From contig JAWLBB010000009.1 in NCBI GenBank assembly GCA_041395105.1, positions 62,001-126,000 on the forward strand: a stretch of DNA of 64,000 nt, written 5' to 3'. Shown piece after piece: positions 1-8,815 of the stretch (within the stretch, counting starts at the first letter, position 1; each line of letters starts with the position of its first letter). Source of the stretch: Opitutaceae bacterium. GTDB taxonomy: Bacteria; Verrucomicrobiota; Verrucomicrobiia; Opitutales; Opitutaceae. Under the pieces are notes generated by a model that saw only the letters and a program-made list of their open reading frames with translations, was not told the DNA's origin and did no database searches. Made by a program: the position numbers and the translations under genes.

Positions 1-590
1 ACCTCGACCTCGCCCGGGCGCTGCGCGCAACCGTCGGCGCCGACTATCCTCTCATGTTCGATGCCTTCATGGGTTGGGATCTGCCCTACGCGGACCGCAT
101 GTTGAGCGGACTTGAGGAGGTGCATCCGGCCTGGGTGGAAGAACCGGTTCCTCCGGAGCACCTCGAGAGTTTTCGACGCCTGAAACAAGCCCATCCCGGG
201 ATACCCCTGGCGACCGGCGAGCACGTCTACGGGAGGTGGCAGACCTCGGAGTTGCTGGCGACCCGATCGATCGACGTCCTGCAGAACGATCCCGACTGGA
301 CGGGGGGCATCACCGAGCAGGTCCACATCTGTTCACTCGCATCCGCGGCCTCGGTGCCGGTGGTGGCCCACGGTCATTCGGTGCTTCCCGCCCTGCACAT
401 CGCCGCGGCCAGACCTCCGGCGACCGTTCCCTACGTGGAATTCCTGCTCTCCTTCCAGAAGGAAAAGCAACATTTCCAGGCCCGGCGCCTCTGGCCGGAG
501 AACGGAACCCTCCCCCTCCCCGATGCGCCCGGGCTCGGCATGGAATTGGACGAAGACCGCATCGAGAGCCGACAGGAATTCACCGGTTAA
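1..590 (+). CDS. Enolase-superfamily sugar-acid dehydratase (5'-truncated by window edge)
   Basis: Only the C-terminal ~196 residues are present; the frame is open from base 3 and the start lies outside the window. Visible motifs fit the mandelate racemase/muconate-lactonizing branch. An Asp metal ligand sits in MFDAFMGW, a Glu ligand in WVEEPVPPE and a third in ATGEH. An Asp-x-x-x-GGITE segment is followed by the catalytic-base His in VAHGHS. The WVEEPVPPE/GEH/GGITE/HGHS pattern resembles acid-sugar dehydratases such as L-rhamnonate or related aldonate dehydratases, which remove water from a sugar acid to give a 2-keto-3-deoxy acid in the cytoplasm. The exact substrate cannot be read from this fragment. 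The next gene is convergent, a beta-mannosidase, so a role in sugar catabolism is consistent. The family call is firm and the substrate is open. Confidence 0.85.
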   Translation, partial: LDLARALRATVGADYPLMFDAFMGWDLPYADRMLSGLEEVHPAWVEEPVPPEHLESFRRLKQAHPGIPLATGEHVYGRWQTSELLATRSIDVLQNDPDWTGGITEQVHICSLASAASVPVVAHGHSVLPALHIAAARPPATVPYVEFLLSFQKEKQHFQARRLWPENGTLPLPDAPGLGMELDEDRIESRQEFTG

Positions 591-680
591 GGTCGAGGTC
601 GGTTGGCGTCCCGGCGTGGCCAATCAACGGAAGACGCAGGCGGAATGGAGCCGCTTCTTTGGCTAAGAGCCTGCCTAACT

Positions 681-724
681 CAGTCTCTTGGGGCGTATCG
701 ACGTGGATTCGCGGCAAGAGACTG
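681..724. terminator. 10-bp perfect inverted repeat between convergent genes
   Basis: CAGTCTCTTG at 681-690 is exactly repeated in inverse at 715-724, with a 24-nt loop. It sits in the gap between the dehydratase stop (590) and the stop of the convergent beta-mannosidase (781), where a bidirectional terminator would be expected. There is no clear T-run, so it could also be a scar of a small repeat element. Confidence 0.4.
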
Positions 725-780
725 CCGCCGCTACATCTCATTATGCATCCTGAACTGCCTTTTTCTCGGTGACTGACAGG

Positions 781-3700
781 CTACAGGTCGGGATGGATCG
801 GCACACGGAGCGTGGTGCAATTGAGCGCCCTGATCTCGATCGCGGCATCTGCGGGCAAGACTCCCTCAACCTTGAGGGATACCCCGACCGTTTCGCCGGG
901 ATGGAGGGCGGAGAACGCGCCTTCGTCGAAGACAAAGCGGGCCTCCCCTTCATTGACGAGGTCGAGAACCACGAACGCGATGCTGGTGCGACCGGGGTTG
1001 TGTAATCGGACTTCGTGGATGCCGGCTTTCGCCCCCGGTTCGATCGACACCTGAAGCCGTCCCTGGGGCCCCTCGACGATGGACCGGAAGAATTCCTTCC
1101 TCCGGTCGTAGTCCGCCATGTGTGCCTGAAGGGCGGCGGGAGTGGCTTTGCGGAGATGGATCATCCGGGTCAGGCCGAAGCGCTTGTCGGTGTGAGGGGC
1201 CAGCCGGCGGCCGGTCAGTCGGACCTCGAGCTCATTCCCCGTTTCGCGGATCAATCCGGCCGGGATGGGATAGTGTCGGCTGGGAAGATGCGGCCAACGG
1301 AGAGGGTCTGCCTCGTAGTTCCATTCCTTGTCCAGATCAAACAGGCCCGAACCAACGGTCTCGCCATTGAGGATCACGGTGTCATCTCCGGACAAGCCGG
1401 GAAGGTAAACCTCCAGGGATAGACCTTTCAGGTGGTCGGGCAGATCGAAGGTGGATGAATAAGTGGCGTCGAGTTCATCCCGGGCGGCATGCTTCTGGAT
1501 CTTGTCGTGTTCGGTGGGCTCATCGACGATCTCGGCCAGGGTGTAGTAGTGAGGCGCGCTCACCTCCGTCACTTTGCCCATGTAGTGCAGTTTGAGCTTT
1601 TCACCGATGGCCACGCCGGTCTGATGGATGGTATCCGGCGAAACCGCCACGTAGTAGGTATTCCGATGCACCACCCTGCCATCAACTGTCGTCTCGAGGG
1701 CGAGGTAGAACGCCTGACCGGCGAGTCCCTCGGGAATGCGCCAATCAACCCGTCCGATAACGACACGCTCATCCGCCGGGATTTCCAACATATGCACGGA
1801 CTCGTACTGACGCACGCCATCGATCGTGAAGATGCGCACGGTCGCCTCGATCCCAACCGGCTCGTGAGTGTCGTTGACGGCGACGAGTTCGGGATTGAGG
1901 CACTCACCGGGATGCCAGACAAACCGCTCGAAATCGGCGAGCGTGATGACCGGTTTGCAGGCGTTTTTGTACCAGTAATAGACGGGTTTCGGGTCGCCGT
2001 ACCAATCGACGTGTTCCCGATGAAACGAGGGCCAGGACGCATTGATCTGCCAGGTCCAGCAACCGGAGCTCTCGTATTTGCTGGCACGGGCGTACTCCAT
2101 GTTGAGACGGCTGTCGATACAGTGGAAAACAGAAGCATGGACAAGCGCCTGCTCCCAGGTCGAGGCGTCGCCAAAGGGTCTGGAGACCTCCTCCCACTCA
2201 GGCCGCTGGGCATGGTGATTCTGGTAAACGGTCCAATCAATCGGCCAGATGGCATCCTCCGGGACGAACTTCCGGATGTTGCCGGGACGGGCCGGTGAAC
2301 GTCCCACCGCGCATTCACTGCGCAGGAGGACAAGGCGACGACGGCCCGGCAGGAGATCCCGGTATTTGTTCGTGGTGTAGTGGGGCGTGGACACCAGCCC
2401 CCCGTGCCGGTCGCCCCTGTAGGGTGAACCGCGTCGAAACTCACGGGTCCCGTCAACCCGGGCCACCAGCTCCGCGATCAGGTCGATGATCGGCCGGTTC
2501 TCGTGGTTGTCGGGATTGAATTCGTTGCCTCCGCCCCAGAGGGCGATGGAGGTCCGTTCGCGCAGCCGCTTCAATTCGGACTCCGCATTTTCAAGAAAGA
2601 CGCGATAGTCCATGGCGGGAGCGGATCCGCAGGCGAACCAGAACTCCTGCAGGCAAAGCAACCCGAGTTCATCGCAACGGTCGTAGAAGGAATCGGACTC
2701 AGTCAACCCGCCGCCCCAGACCCGGATGAAGACGTAATGGGCATCGCGGGCCAGTTCGAGCAGGCGATTCACATGGGCATCGCGGTTTCGGTAGAGGTTG
2801 TCGACCGGGCACCAGTTTGTGCCCTTGGAGAAGATGCGCAGTCCGTTGACCAACATGGTCCAGGGATAGGGTTTCCCGACGATCGACCACATGCGGTTGG
2901 TCTGGCCGCTGGTTGCCTGGACCTCGAGATCGTTGGTGTTCGGGATGAACTCGACCCGGCGAAACCCGGCCCGGCGCTCGCGTTGGTCAAGAACTTCGCC
3001 CTTCCGGTTGACCAGTCGCGCTTCGATCCGGTGCAGGGGTTGCTTCCCGAACCCATTGGGAAACCACAGATCGGGACTGGAGAGGTTCAGGGAGAGATCG
3101 ACCGGCAATGATTCACCTCCGGCCACAGAATCGAGGGCCTGACGGGCCTCGACCTTCGAACCGTCCGGCCGGTGCGCCGTCAACTCGACGGCCAGTCCGG
3201 AAGCGGAGGCGCCCAATCCCTCCACCATCCCGGTAAAGCAGACCGAACCGCTCTGGAGATCGGTCGACAGATCGGTCCGGATACGCGTCTCGCCGAAACG
3301 GGCCGAATCCATCCACTCGAGGACGACAGGGCGCCAGATTCCCACCGCAATAAGGTGGGGCGACCAGTTCCACCCGTAGGCGAATTGCGGGGTCGGACGT
3401 TGCGTCCGTATATGGGCGGAACTGTTCTGGAAGCCGCGCGAACTCGGTTGGGTGCCATCCTCCCAGGCCCGCTCCTGGGCGCGAACCCGCACCGCCAGGC
3501 GGTTGCCCCCGGCCAGCAGAAGAGCCGGATCCAGATCGATTGAATGCGTGAGGAAGCTGCCCTCCCAGACGCCGATCTGAACATCGTTCAACCAGGCCTC
3601 CGCGCGGTAGTTGATCCCCTGGAAGGTGAGCCGATAACGGCCATCGAGCCGGTCGAGATCGAAGTCCTTCAGATACCACCACTCCTTCTGCTCCATCCAG

Positions 3701-3912
3701 AGAATGTCGCGACTGTTCATTCCGACATATGGATCGGCGATGCGGCCGGCCTCGAGAAAGGCGGCGGGCGCGGTGGCCGGCACCGTGGTGACCACGGCAT
3801 CCTCCGGTTTGTAGCCGCGCTGATAGGCGCGGCCCTTGTGGCCGAGGAGGCCTTGATCGAGGTCCAGATGGAAGAGGCGCCAGCCGGCGGATATGTCGAT
3901 TGTCTGATGCAT
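781..3912 (-). CDS. GH2 beta-mannosidase-like glycoside hydrolase
   Basis: About 1043 residues from the ATG at 3912; a GTG at 3948 is an alternative, but the family N-terminus (ISAGWRLFHLD) begins just after the ATG. An N-terminal sugar-binding jelly roll ends with FAYGWNWSPHLIAVGIWRPV, the hallmark F-GWDWGP block of beta-mannosidases. Ig-like domains and then a TIM barrel follow, with KGTNWCPVDNLY, IRVWGGGLTE and CDELGLLCLQEFWFAC. The acid/base Glu is in WGGGNEFNP (about residue 464). The nucleophile is probably the Glu of RSECAVG (about 532), where relatives usually have SEFG. WQINASWPSF closes the active site. It should release terminal beta-mannosyl residues or a related beta-linked sugar. 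No convincing signal peptide is visible, so it probably acts in the cytoplasm or after oligosaccharide uptake. The C-terminal ~250 residues are beta-rich and less conserved. Confidence 0.9.
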   Translation of the reverse strand: MHQTIDISAGWRLFHLDLDQGLLGHKGRAYQRGYKPEDAVVTTVPATAPAAFLEAGRIADPYVGMNSRDILWMEQKEWWYLKDFDLDRLDGRYRLTFQGINYRAEAWLNDVQIGVWEGSFLTHSIDLDPALLLAGGNRLAVRVRAQERAWEDGTQPSSRGFQNSSAHIRTQRPTPQFAYGWNWSPHLIAVGIWRPVVLEWMDSARFGETRIRTDLSTDLQSGSVCFTGMVEGLGASASGLAVELTAHRPDGSKVEARQALDSVAGGESLPVDLSLNLSSPDLWFPNGFGKQPLHRIEARLVNRKGEVLDQRERRAGFRRVEFIPNTNDLEVQATSGQTNRMWSIVGKPYPWTMLVNGLRIFSKGTNWCPVDNLYRNRDAHVNRLLELARDAHYVFIRVWGGGLTESDSFYDRCDELGLLCLQEFWFACGSAPAMDYRVFLENAESELKRLRERTSIALWGGGNEFNPDNHENRPIIDLIAELVARVDGTREFRRGSPYRGDRHGGLVSTPHYTTNKYRDLLPGRRRLVLLRSECAVGRSPARPGNIRKFVPEDAIWPIDWTVYQNHHAQRPEWEEVSRPFGDASTWEQALVHASVFHCIDSRLNMEYARASKYESSGCWTWQINASWPSFHREHVDWYGDPKPVYYWYKNACKPVITLADFERFVWHPGECLNPELVAVNDTHEPVGIEATVRIFTIDGVRQYESVHMLEIPADERVVIGRVDWRIPEGLAGQAFYLALETTVDGRVVHRNTYYVAVSPDTIHQTGVAIGEKLKLHYMGKVTEVSAPHYYTLAEIVDEPTEHDKIQKHAARDELDATYSSTFDLPDHLKGLSLEVYLPGLSGDDTVILNGETVGSGLFDLDKEWNYEADPLRWPHLPSRHYPIPAGLIRETGNELEVRLTGRRLAPHTDKRFGLTRMIHLRKATPAALQAHMADYDRRKEFFRSIVEGPQGRLQVSIEPGAKAGIHEVRLHNPGRTSIAFVVLDLVNEGEARFVFDEGAFSALHPGETVGVSLKVEGVLPADAAIEIRALNCTTLRVPIHPDL

Positions 3913-4046
3913 CGGGAATCGGTTGAAGTCGGAAGTCAGAGGGGGCACGCTACCAGGTCGGCCTCTCGCCGTGAGTCCCGTTGGATCCAGCCCACGGGAA
4001 CGGCGCGGCTGCGGTTATTTTCCGGGTGGGTGATCATTCGTCTGGG

Positions 4047-6032
4047 TCAAGAAAGGGACAATCCCTGTGGATCGGCTGTTTCGGGGAGCGACCAGTCGCC
4101 GTCCAGCGGGGCGTGCACCCGGAACTCGAGACTGTCGTGTCGCACGGAGTACTCGCCATTTGAATACGAAAACCGGGGAGGGGCGGACACCCGTCCGCCG
4201 ACCGGCAGGAGCAGGGTGTGGATGACAATCCTTTCCTCGCCCCGGACGGTGCAGCGCAGTTCGGGAGCCGGCCGCAGCTGATCGTAATAGGGGCAATGCC
4301 AACCCGCGAAGAACGGCGACCTTTGTCCCTCGTAGACCTGTGCGGAAGTTTCTCCCTCAGTCAGCGACTGCACGATCAGGTTGCTGTCCGGGAAGTCCGT
4401 CGCCCAGGCGGCGGCGGATTCATCGAGGGCGCGCACCGGCCCCTCGAAGAAATGCCAGAGCTGGTCAACCCGGGTGACCCCCGGTCCCTCGATCGTGTCC
4501 CGGACAATCCAACCGTGCGGTTTGGCAAAGAAGACCTGCCGGCGGTGGGTCACCCCGGGAAGACGGTTCTCCATCCGGGTGGAAAGACCTCGTTCGCGGA
4601 AGAGCGTCTCGTCACGGCCGGGCACCTCTTCCCCGAATCCCGCCTTGAAGATGCCGTCTGCATAGTCAAAGCGATCCGTCGTGACCATGCGGCCATCGGC
4701 ATCCCCGAAGACCTGGCCGTATCCATTGACGAGGACGCAGTTGTAGGAAGCGGTCGCCTTGAAATACCTGGCCAGGGGCATCCAGTCGGCATGAGGATCG
4801 GAGGTGGTGTAGCGCCACTTGCCTCCGTTGATCAGGAAGTGACGACCGAGAGCCGACACTTCGATCGAAAGCTGATCCTGGTTCATGTGGTTGTCGCCCC
4901 ACGGCCCCATGTCGAAATAGAGGTAGCGCGCCCGGGGACTCCAATCGCTGCGCATGATGCCGACCCGTGAATCCGGGTAGAACCAGGAGGTTGTCGACGG
5001 CGAATCATCCGCCCCGCTCCCGCGGAGGAAGAAGCCCACCTCCGGAAGATCAAAGAGCCGGTGGATCCGCTCCAGTTGGGGCCGGCGGTTGATCGAGCTG
5101 CTCGAATCATTGCTGACCGGTGTCGAACCGTCGGGCTTGTCCTGATAGAGTTCGGCGTAGCTGTTGCGGATGAGCCGCTCGCGAAAACGGTCAGGGAAGA
5201 GCCCGGCAAAGCCGTTCGTGCAGGCCACTTCATAAAAGCTGAAGAAACTGCGCATGGCCACCCAGTGGTAGCTTCCGGACATCTCGCGGGAGTATCCGTC
5301 TTCGGCGAAGAGTTCCGGCCACATCCCGTCGAGGAAATCGACCGCGTAATGCAGCCACGAATCCCGCTCCCGGAACTCCTGGTAGAACACGGCGATGATG
5401 CCGAGAGCGGCGACCTCAAGGGTGGCGTGGTTGCCGGTCTTCCAGTGTTCCTTTCGGAGAAATACGGCGTGTTCGTGGATCGAGATGAGAATCCGCGCCC
5501 ATGCCTCCGGCGTCATGGCCGGGCTGTTGATGATCGCGGCGAGGGCTTCCGGCCAGGTCTCGGCGGCACGTCCGGCTGCTTCAAACGGGCGCCAGGTCGA
5601 CTTCTTGTAATCAAGGTAGGGTTTTCCCGCCGGGTCGAACGGCGGAACGTTCTCAATGTAGTGGAGCATGTGCTCCACGATCGTCTCGGCGTAGATCTCG
5701 CTCCCGGTTTTCCGATAGGCTCCGGCCAGAAGCATGAAGTAGCCATGACGGACCAGTCCGCCGTTCCACTCGAGGTCTCCGGTCGCGGTGGCATACCAAT
5801 CGAGCCCCGCAGACATATCGAGCGTCCCCTCCCCCAGGTGAAAGATCTTCCGGACAAAAAGATCGGCCTCCCCCTCGGCATCATGGTGATAAACGGGTCC
5901 AACCTCCTCCTGATGGTAGTCGCCCACCCGCTTCGGGAGAACCTCACGGTAGTGGGCGAGGCAGGCATCGAGGGAGGCAAAAGGCGATTCGAGAAGTGCG
6001 TTGAGGCGCTGCTCAAGGGATCGGGTGGGCAT
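4047..6032 (-). CDS. Heparinase II/III family polysaccharide lyase-like protein
   Basis: About 662 residues from the ATG at 6032; an in-frame TTG at 6080 is a weaker start. The N-terminal half is an alpha/alpha toroid containing ARILISIHEHAVFLRK, WKTGNHATLE and GYSREMSGSYHWVAM. The C-terminal half is a beta-sandwich of the heparinase II/III type. FDMGPWGDNHMNQDQLS and ALGRHFLINGGKWRY match the region where this family has the conserved G-HGH-D--S segment, here degenerated to G-NHMNQDQ. The family eliminates uronic-acid-containing chains (heparin, alginate oligomers, chondroitin), but the substrate here is unknown and the altered His motif makes specificity harder to infer. No signal peptide is evident. 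It lies 134 bp upstream of the beta-mannosidase ATG in the same direction and may be cotranscribed with it. The divergent neighbour is an SDR epimerase. Confidence 0.8.
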   Translation of the reverse strand: MPTRSLEQRLNALLESPFASLDACLAHYREVLPKRVGDYHQEEVGPVYHHDAEGEADLFVRKIFHLGEGTLDMSAGLDWYATATGDLEWNGGLVRHGYFMLLAGAYRKTGSEIYAETIVEHMLHYIENVPPFDPAGKPYLDYKKSTWRPFEAAGRAAETWPEALAAIINSPAMTPEAWARILISIHEHAVFLRKEHWKTGNHATLEVAALGIIAVFYQEFRERDSWLHYAVDFLDGMWPELFAEDGYSREMSGSYHWVAMRSFFSFYEVACTNGFAGLFPDRFRERLIRNSYAELYQDKPDGSTPVSNDSSSSINRRPQLERIHRLFDLPEVGFFLRGSGADDSPSTTSWFYPDSRVGIMRSDWSPRARYLYFDMGPWGDNHMNQDQLSIEVSALGRHFLINGGKWRYTTSDPHADWMPLARYFKATASYNCVLVNGYGQVFGDADGRMVTTDRFDYADGIFKAGFGEEVPGRDETLFRERGLSTRMENRLPGVTHRRQVFFAKPHGWIVRDTIEGPGVTRVDQLWHFFEGPVRALDESAAAWATDFPDSNLIVQSLTEGETSAQVYEGQRSPFFAGWHCPYYDQLRPAPELRCTVRGEERIVIHTLLLPVGGRVSAPPRFSYSNGEYSVRHDSLEFRVHAPLDGDWSLPETADPQGLSLS

Positions 6033-6113
6033 GGGACGGATGAGGAAGGATGGGTAAGGGAGGCCTTCCGCGGCGCTCAAGACGGATCATCGGGAAGGAT
6101 TTCCCAATCTGCA

Positions 6114-6129
6114 ATTTATATTTATAAAT
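6114..6129. promoter_or_regulatory. AT-rich palindromic operator candidate
   Basis: ATTTATA (6114-6120) and TATAAAT (6123-6129) form a perfect 7-2-7 inverted repeat in a GC-rich genome. It lies between the divergent starts of the heparinase-like gene (6032) and the epimerase gene (6203). The position and symmetry suit a dimeric repressor controlling both transcripts. The regulator is not identifiable here. Confidence 0.4.
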
Positions 6130-6202
6130 CAACCCCGGGAAAATCCCGTCAACCCCGTATTGTTCGACGCTCTGGGTTGCCAACGCATCCGGACGAGGCA
6201 GG

Positions 6203-7087
6203 ATGGGGCCCATGAGCACCAGGAGAATCATCGTAACGGGCGGCAGCGGCATGGCGGGCCACTGGATCCTCAAGCACTTTCTCGATTCGGGCTACGAGGT
6301 GGTGAACGTCGATTCCCGCCGGCCGGCCGAGGAACTTTGCCGTTCCATTCAGACCGACCTGACCGATTCGGGGCAGGTCATCAACGCCTTCTCGCCCTTC
6401 GGAACCGGAAACCGCAGGCCCTATGACGGTGTGGTCCACTTTGCCGCCATCCCCAACGCGCACCGTTGGCCCAATGACGAGGTATTCCGGGTCAACACCC
6501 TGTCGACCTACAATGTGCTGGAGGCCTGTGCGATCCACGGGATAGGAAAAGTGGTCCTGGCCTCGAGCGAATCCTCCTACGGGATCTGTTTTGCGTCGGA
6601 GTTCTTCCCGCCTGATTATCTCCCGATCGATGAGGCGCATCCGCAGAAGCCCGAGGACAGCTACGGTCTCACAAAAGTGGTGAACGAAGTGACGGCGGCG
6701 GCGTTTCACCGCCGCACCGGGATGCAGGTAGTCTCGTTTCGACTCGGCAATATCCTCACTCCCGAGACCCACGACCGCATACGCGCCCGTTTCCCGCATC
6801 CGGAGGATCGGCTGCGCATCCTGTGGTCCTATATCGACGCGCGGGACGTCGCCATTGCCTGTCGTCTTGCGATTGAGAAGGACGGGCTGGGATGCCAGCC
6901 GATGATCCTTGCTGCAGACGACACCTCTTCAAACCTCCCCTCGGCCGAGCTCATCGCAAGGTTCCTGCCCGGAGTCACCGATCTGCGACAAGCCTTCAAG
7001 GGGCGTGAGGCCCTCATCTCAAACCGGCGGGCCCGCGAGGCCCTCGGCTGGACGCAGCAGTTCTTCCTCCAGGACACGCATCGCTGA
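6203..7087 (+). CDS. NAD(P)-dependent epimerase/dehydratase (extended SDR)
   Basis: 294 residues. The Rossmann dinucleotide loop TGGSGMAG is at residues 12-19, an acidic Asp follows strand 2 (VNVDSRR, favouring NAD), SSESSYG is at 121-127, and the catalytic Tyr-x-x-x-Lys is YGLTK at 154-158. This is the extended SDR family that includes UDP-sugar epimerases and uronate dehydrogenases. The length is slightly short for UDP-glucose epimerases. Beside a uronate-type lyase and a sugar-acid dehydratase, a uronate/aldose dehydrogenase role is plausible but unproven. The ATG at 6203 and the ATG at 6212 are both possible; a GAGGCAGG stretch just upstream fits either poorly. It opens a plus-strand run of four genes to 10.7 kb. 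Confidence 0.85.
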   Translation: MGPMSTRRIIVTGGSGMAGHWILKHFLDSGYEVVNVDSRRPAEELCRSIQTDLTDSGQVINAFSPFGTGNRRPYDGVVHFAAIPNAHRWPNDEVFRVNTLSTYNVLEACAIHGIGKVVLASSESSYGICFASEFFPPDYLPIDEAHPQKPEDSYGLTKVVNEVTAAAFHRRTGMQVVSFRLGNILTPETHDRIRARFPHPEDRLRILWSYIDARDVAIACRLAIEKDGLGCQPMILAADDTSSNLPSAELIARFLPGVTDLRQAFKGREALISNRRAREALGWTQQFFLQDTHR

Positions 7088-7152
7088 CGCCACCGTTGTC
7101 GGAACCGAATCCCAGTCACTTGACAACAGCCCGCAACCTGTCGAATTGGCCC

Positions 7153-7731
7153 GTGGGGAATCCTCATCCGGCGCTTTTCCGGAGACTCTCCACTGCCGCC
7201 CTGCTGCTCATGATCCTGCCCGGTAGTCCAAACGCTTTTGCGGATACACCTCCACCGCCGGCCCTTGGGAAAGTGATCATCGATCGGAACGCCGCGGACT
7301 GGGAATCGCAGCAGATCTTCACCTCGACGCCCGGCGCCTACTATGAATGGCACCAGGTCTCAAAGGTCGGCGACACCTATGTCCTCTCGATCGAAGTCGG
7401 AGTGGATGCCGGCAAACGCTGGCGCCCGGTGATCGCGGTCAGCACGGACCCCGTCTCCGGTTGGGCACAACTCGATGTCGACACGGTGCTCCAGACCAGG
7501 TGGGCGGGGCTTTACAGCGATGAGACGATCTACCATGTCGCGACACCGGCCTTTTACCGGATCGAGGACAGCTGGTATCTCTACGTGCAGGCCTGCCCTC
7601 TTCCGGCGAACCGCAATTACATCGACGGACACTGGGATCTCTGGTGTTTTGCCTGCGACCGGAAAATCCCGACACTTCCGGGTTGCCCGAGTCTTTTCAT
7701 TCCCGGCCCAACCCATCCTGATGAACCATGA
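7153..7731 (+). CDS. Short secreted glycosidase-like beta-propeller fragment
   Basis: About 192 residues if the GTG at 7153 is used, which gives a clean signal peptide (STAALLLMILPG, cut after NAFA). A TTG at 7096 is also possible. The body resembles the first blades of five-bladed GH43/GH32-type propellers (GAYYEWHQVSKVGDTYVLSIEVG, HVATPAFYRIEDSWYLYVQA, HWDLWCF). It stops where the second half of such a domain would begin, so it may be a truncated or decayed enzyme, or a small carbohydrate-binding protein. Its stop overlaps the start of the next gene (ATG at 7721), implying translational coupling and arguing that the present reading frame is still used. No catalytic triad can be assigned. 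Confidence 0.5.
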   Translation: MGNPHPALFRRLSTAALLLMILPGSPNAFADTPPPPALGKVIIDRNAADWESQQIFTSTPGAYYEWHQVSKVGDTYVLSIEVGVDAGKRWRPVIAVSTDPVSGWAQLDVDTVLQTRWAGLYSDETIYHVATPAFYRIEDSWYLYVQACPLPANRNYIDGHWDLWCFACDRKIPTLPGCPSLFIPGPTHPDEP

Positions 7732-8800
7732 CGCGATTCCCATGCCTGCCCCAATGAACCTGCTCAGACCATCACTCCAGAGGATCCGCGCAGGCGTGAT
7801 CCCCTGCCTCTTTCTCCTGTCCGCGGCCGGGGTGTCGGCTGAACCGGCCGCTTCGCATTACGACTTCTACATCTGCGCCAACGTCAACCGGAATTATGTG
7901 ATCGGGTCCACGATCGAGACCCTGAACGGACTCTTCCGGCTCGGTGACGATGGCCGGTGGGCGCATCTCGGCGTCAACGACACCACGATCACCGGATTGG
8001 CGGTCGATCCTCGCAATCGTGATGTCCTTTATACCACGACCCTGAATGGACTCTGGAGCAGCCGGGACGGCGGGACGAGCTGGCGATTTGCCAACAGCTG
8101 GGACATGACGGAAGGGCAGGACGTCGCCGTAGATCCCCACAGCCCCGAGACCGTCTTCCTCGCGCTGCCCGACGGCATCGCCGTTTCCACGGACGGAGCG
8201 ATGACCCTGGCCCGTCGGGAGAACGGCCTGCCGGAAAGGGGCAAGTACACCCAGGCCCTCGCCGTGGACCGGACAACCGCAGGCCGTGTTCTGGCGGGCA
8301 CCGCAAGCGGCATCTACCTGACCGAGAACCAGGCAATCGACTGGCGGCGGGTGTTGCCCACGGAAACCACGGTCAATGACATTCAGCAGTCACCCCACGA
8401 TCCGACCCATTGGCTGGCGGTGACCGATACCCAGGGCGCCTGGGAGTCCAGCGACGGCGGTTTGAGTTGGCATCAAGTCGATGGGCTTCCCTCGGGAGAG
8501 GCCCTCTACAACGTGACGTTTGACGCGACGGACCCGATGCGGCTCGCGGTGGGAAGTTGGACCTACGGCATCTGGACAAGCGAGGACGGCGGCGGAAAAT
8601 GGGTCGAACGCAACGCCGGATTGCCTGATCCGCACCGGGTGATGCGGGTCGGCGTCGATCCGAATTCCGGGCGGCTTTTCGCCAGTGTGTTCAAGGAAAC
8701 GCTCTACTTCTCGGACGACTTTGGTCGGAGCTGGTCGCCGGACGCCCTCGAAGGTTCTGTGGTCAGGAAGTTCATCATCGTTCCCCGAGTGACTCGCTAA
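7721..8800 (+). CDS. Secreted Asp-box (BNR/VPS10-type) beta-propeller protein
   Basis: Up to 359 residues. The start is uncertain among the ATGs at 7721, 7742 and 7754; the last gives the tidiest signal peptide (RIRAGVIPCLFLLSAAGVSA). The mature part is made of repeats ending in Asp-boxes: SRDGGTSW, SSDGGLSW, SEDGGGKW and SDDFGRSW. Lines such as TGLAVDPRNRDVLYTTTLNGLW repeat with a period near 45 residues. This is the sortilin/GH74/photosystem-assembly propeller superfamily. No catalytic Asp pair typical of GH74 could be placed, so binding of a polysaccharide or a partner protein is as likely as hydrolysis. It overlaps the upstream short glycosidase-like gene by 11 bases and is followed 15 bases later by another secreted protein gene, so it belongs to one operon. 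Confidence 0.75.
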   Translation: MNHDAIPMPAPMNLLRPSLQRIRAGVIPCLFLLSAAGVSAEPAASHYDFYICANVNRNYVIGSTIETLNGLFRLGDDGRWAHLGVNDTTITGLAVDPRNRDVLYTTTLNGLWSSRDGGTSWRFANSWDMTEGQDVAVDPHSPETVFLALPDGIAVSTDGAMTLARRENGLPERGKYTQALAVDRTTAGRVLAGTASGIYLTENQAIDWRRVLPTETTVNDIQQSPHDPTHWLAVTDTQGAWESSDGGLSWHQVDGLPSGEALYNVTFDATDPMRLAVGSWTYGIWTSEDGGGKWVERNAGLPDPHRVMRVGVDPNSGRLFASVFKETLYFSDDFGRSWSPDALEGSVVRKFIIVPRVTR

Positions 8801-8815
8801 CCCCATCCCGCAGCC

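Noticed and set aside
1489..2298. 269-codon plus-strand frame inside the beta-mannosidase gene
   Set aside because: The opposite strand encodes conserved GH2 catalytic blocks across the same bases. The plus-strand frame has no start context or recognisable domain.
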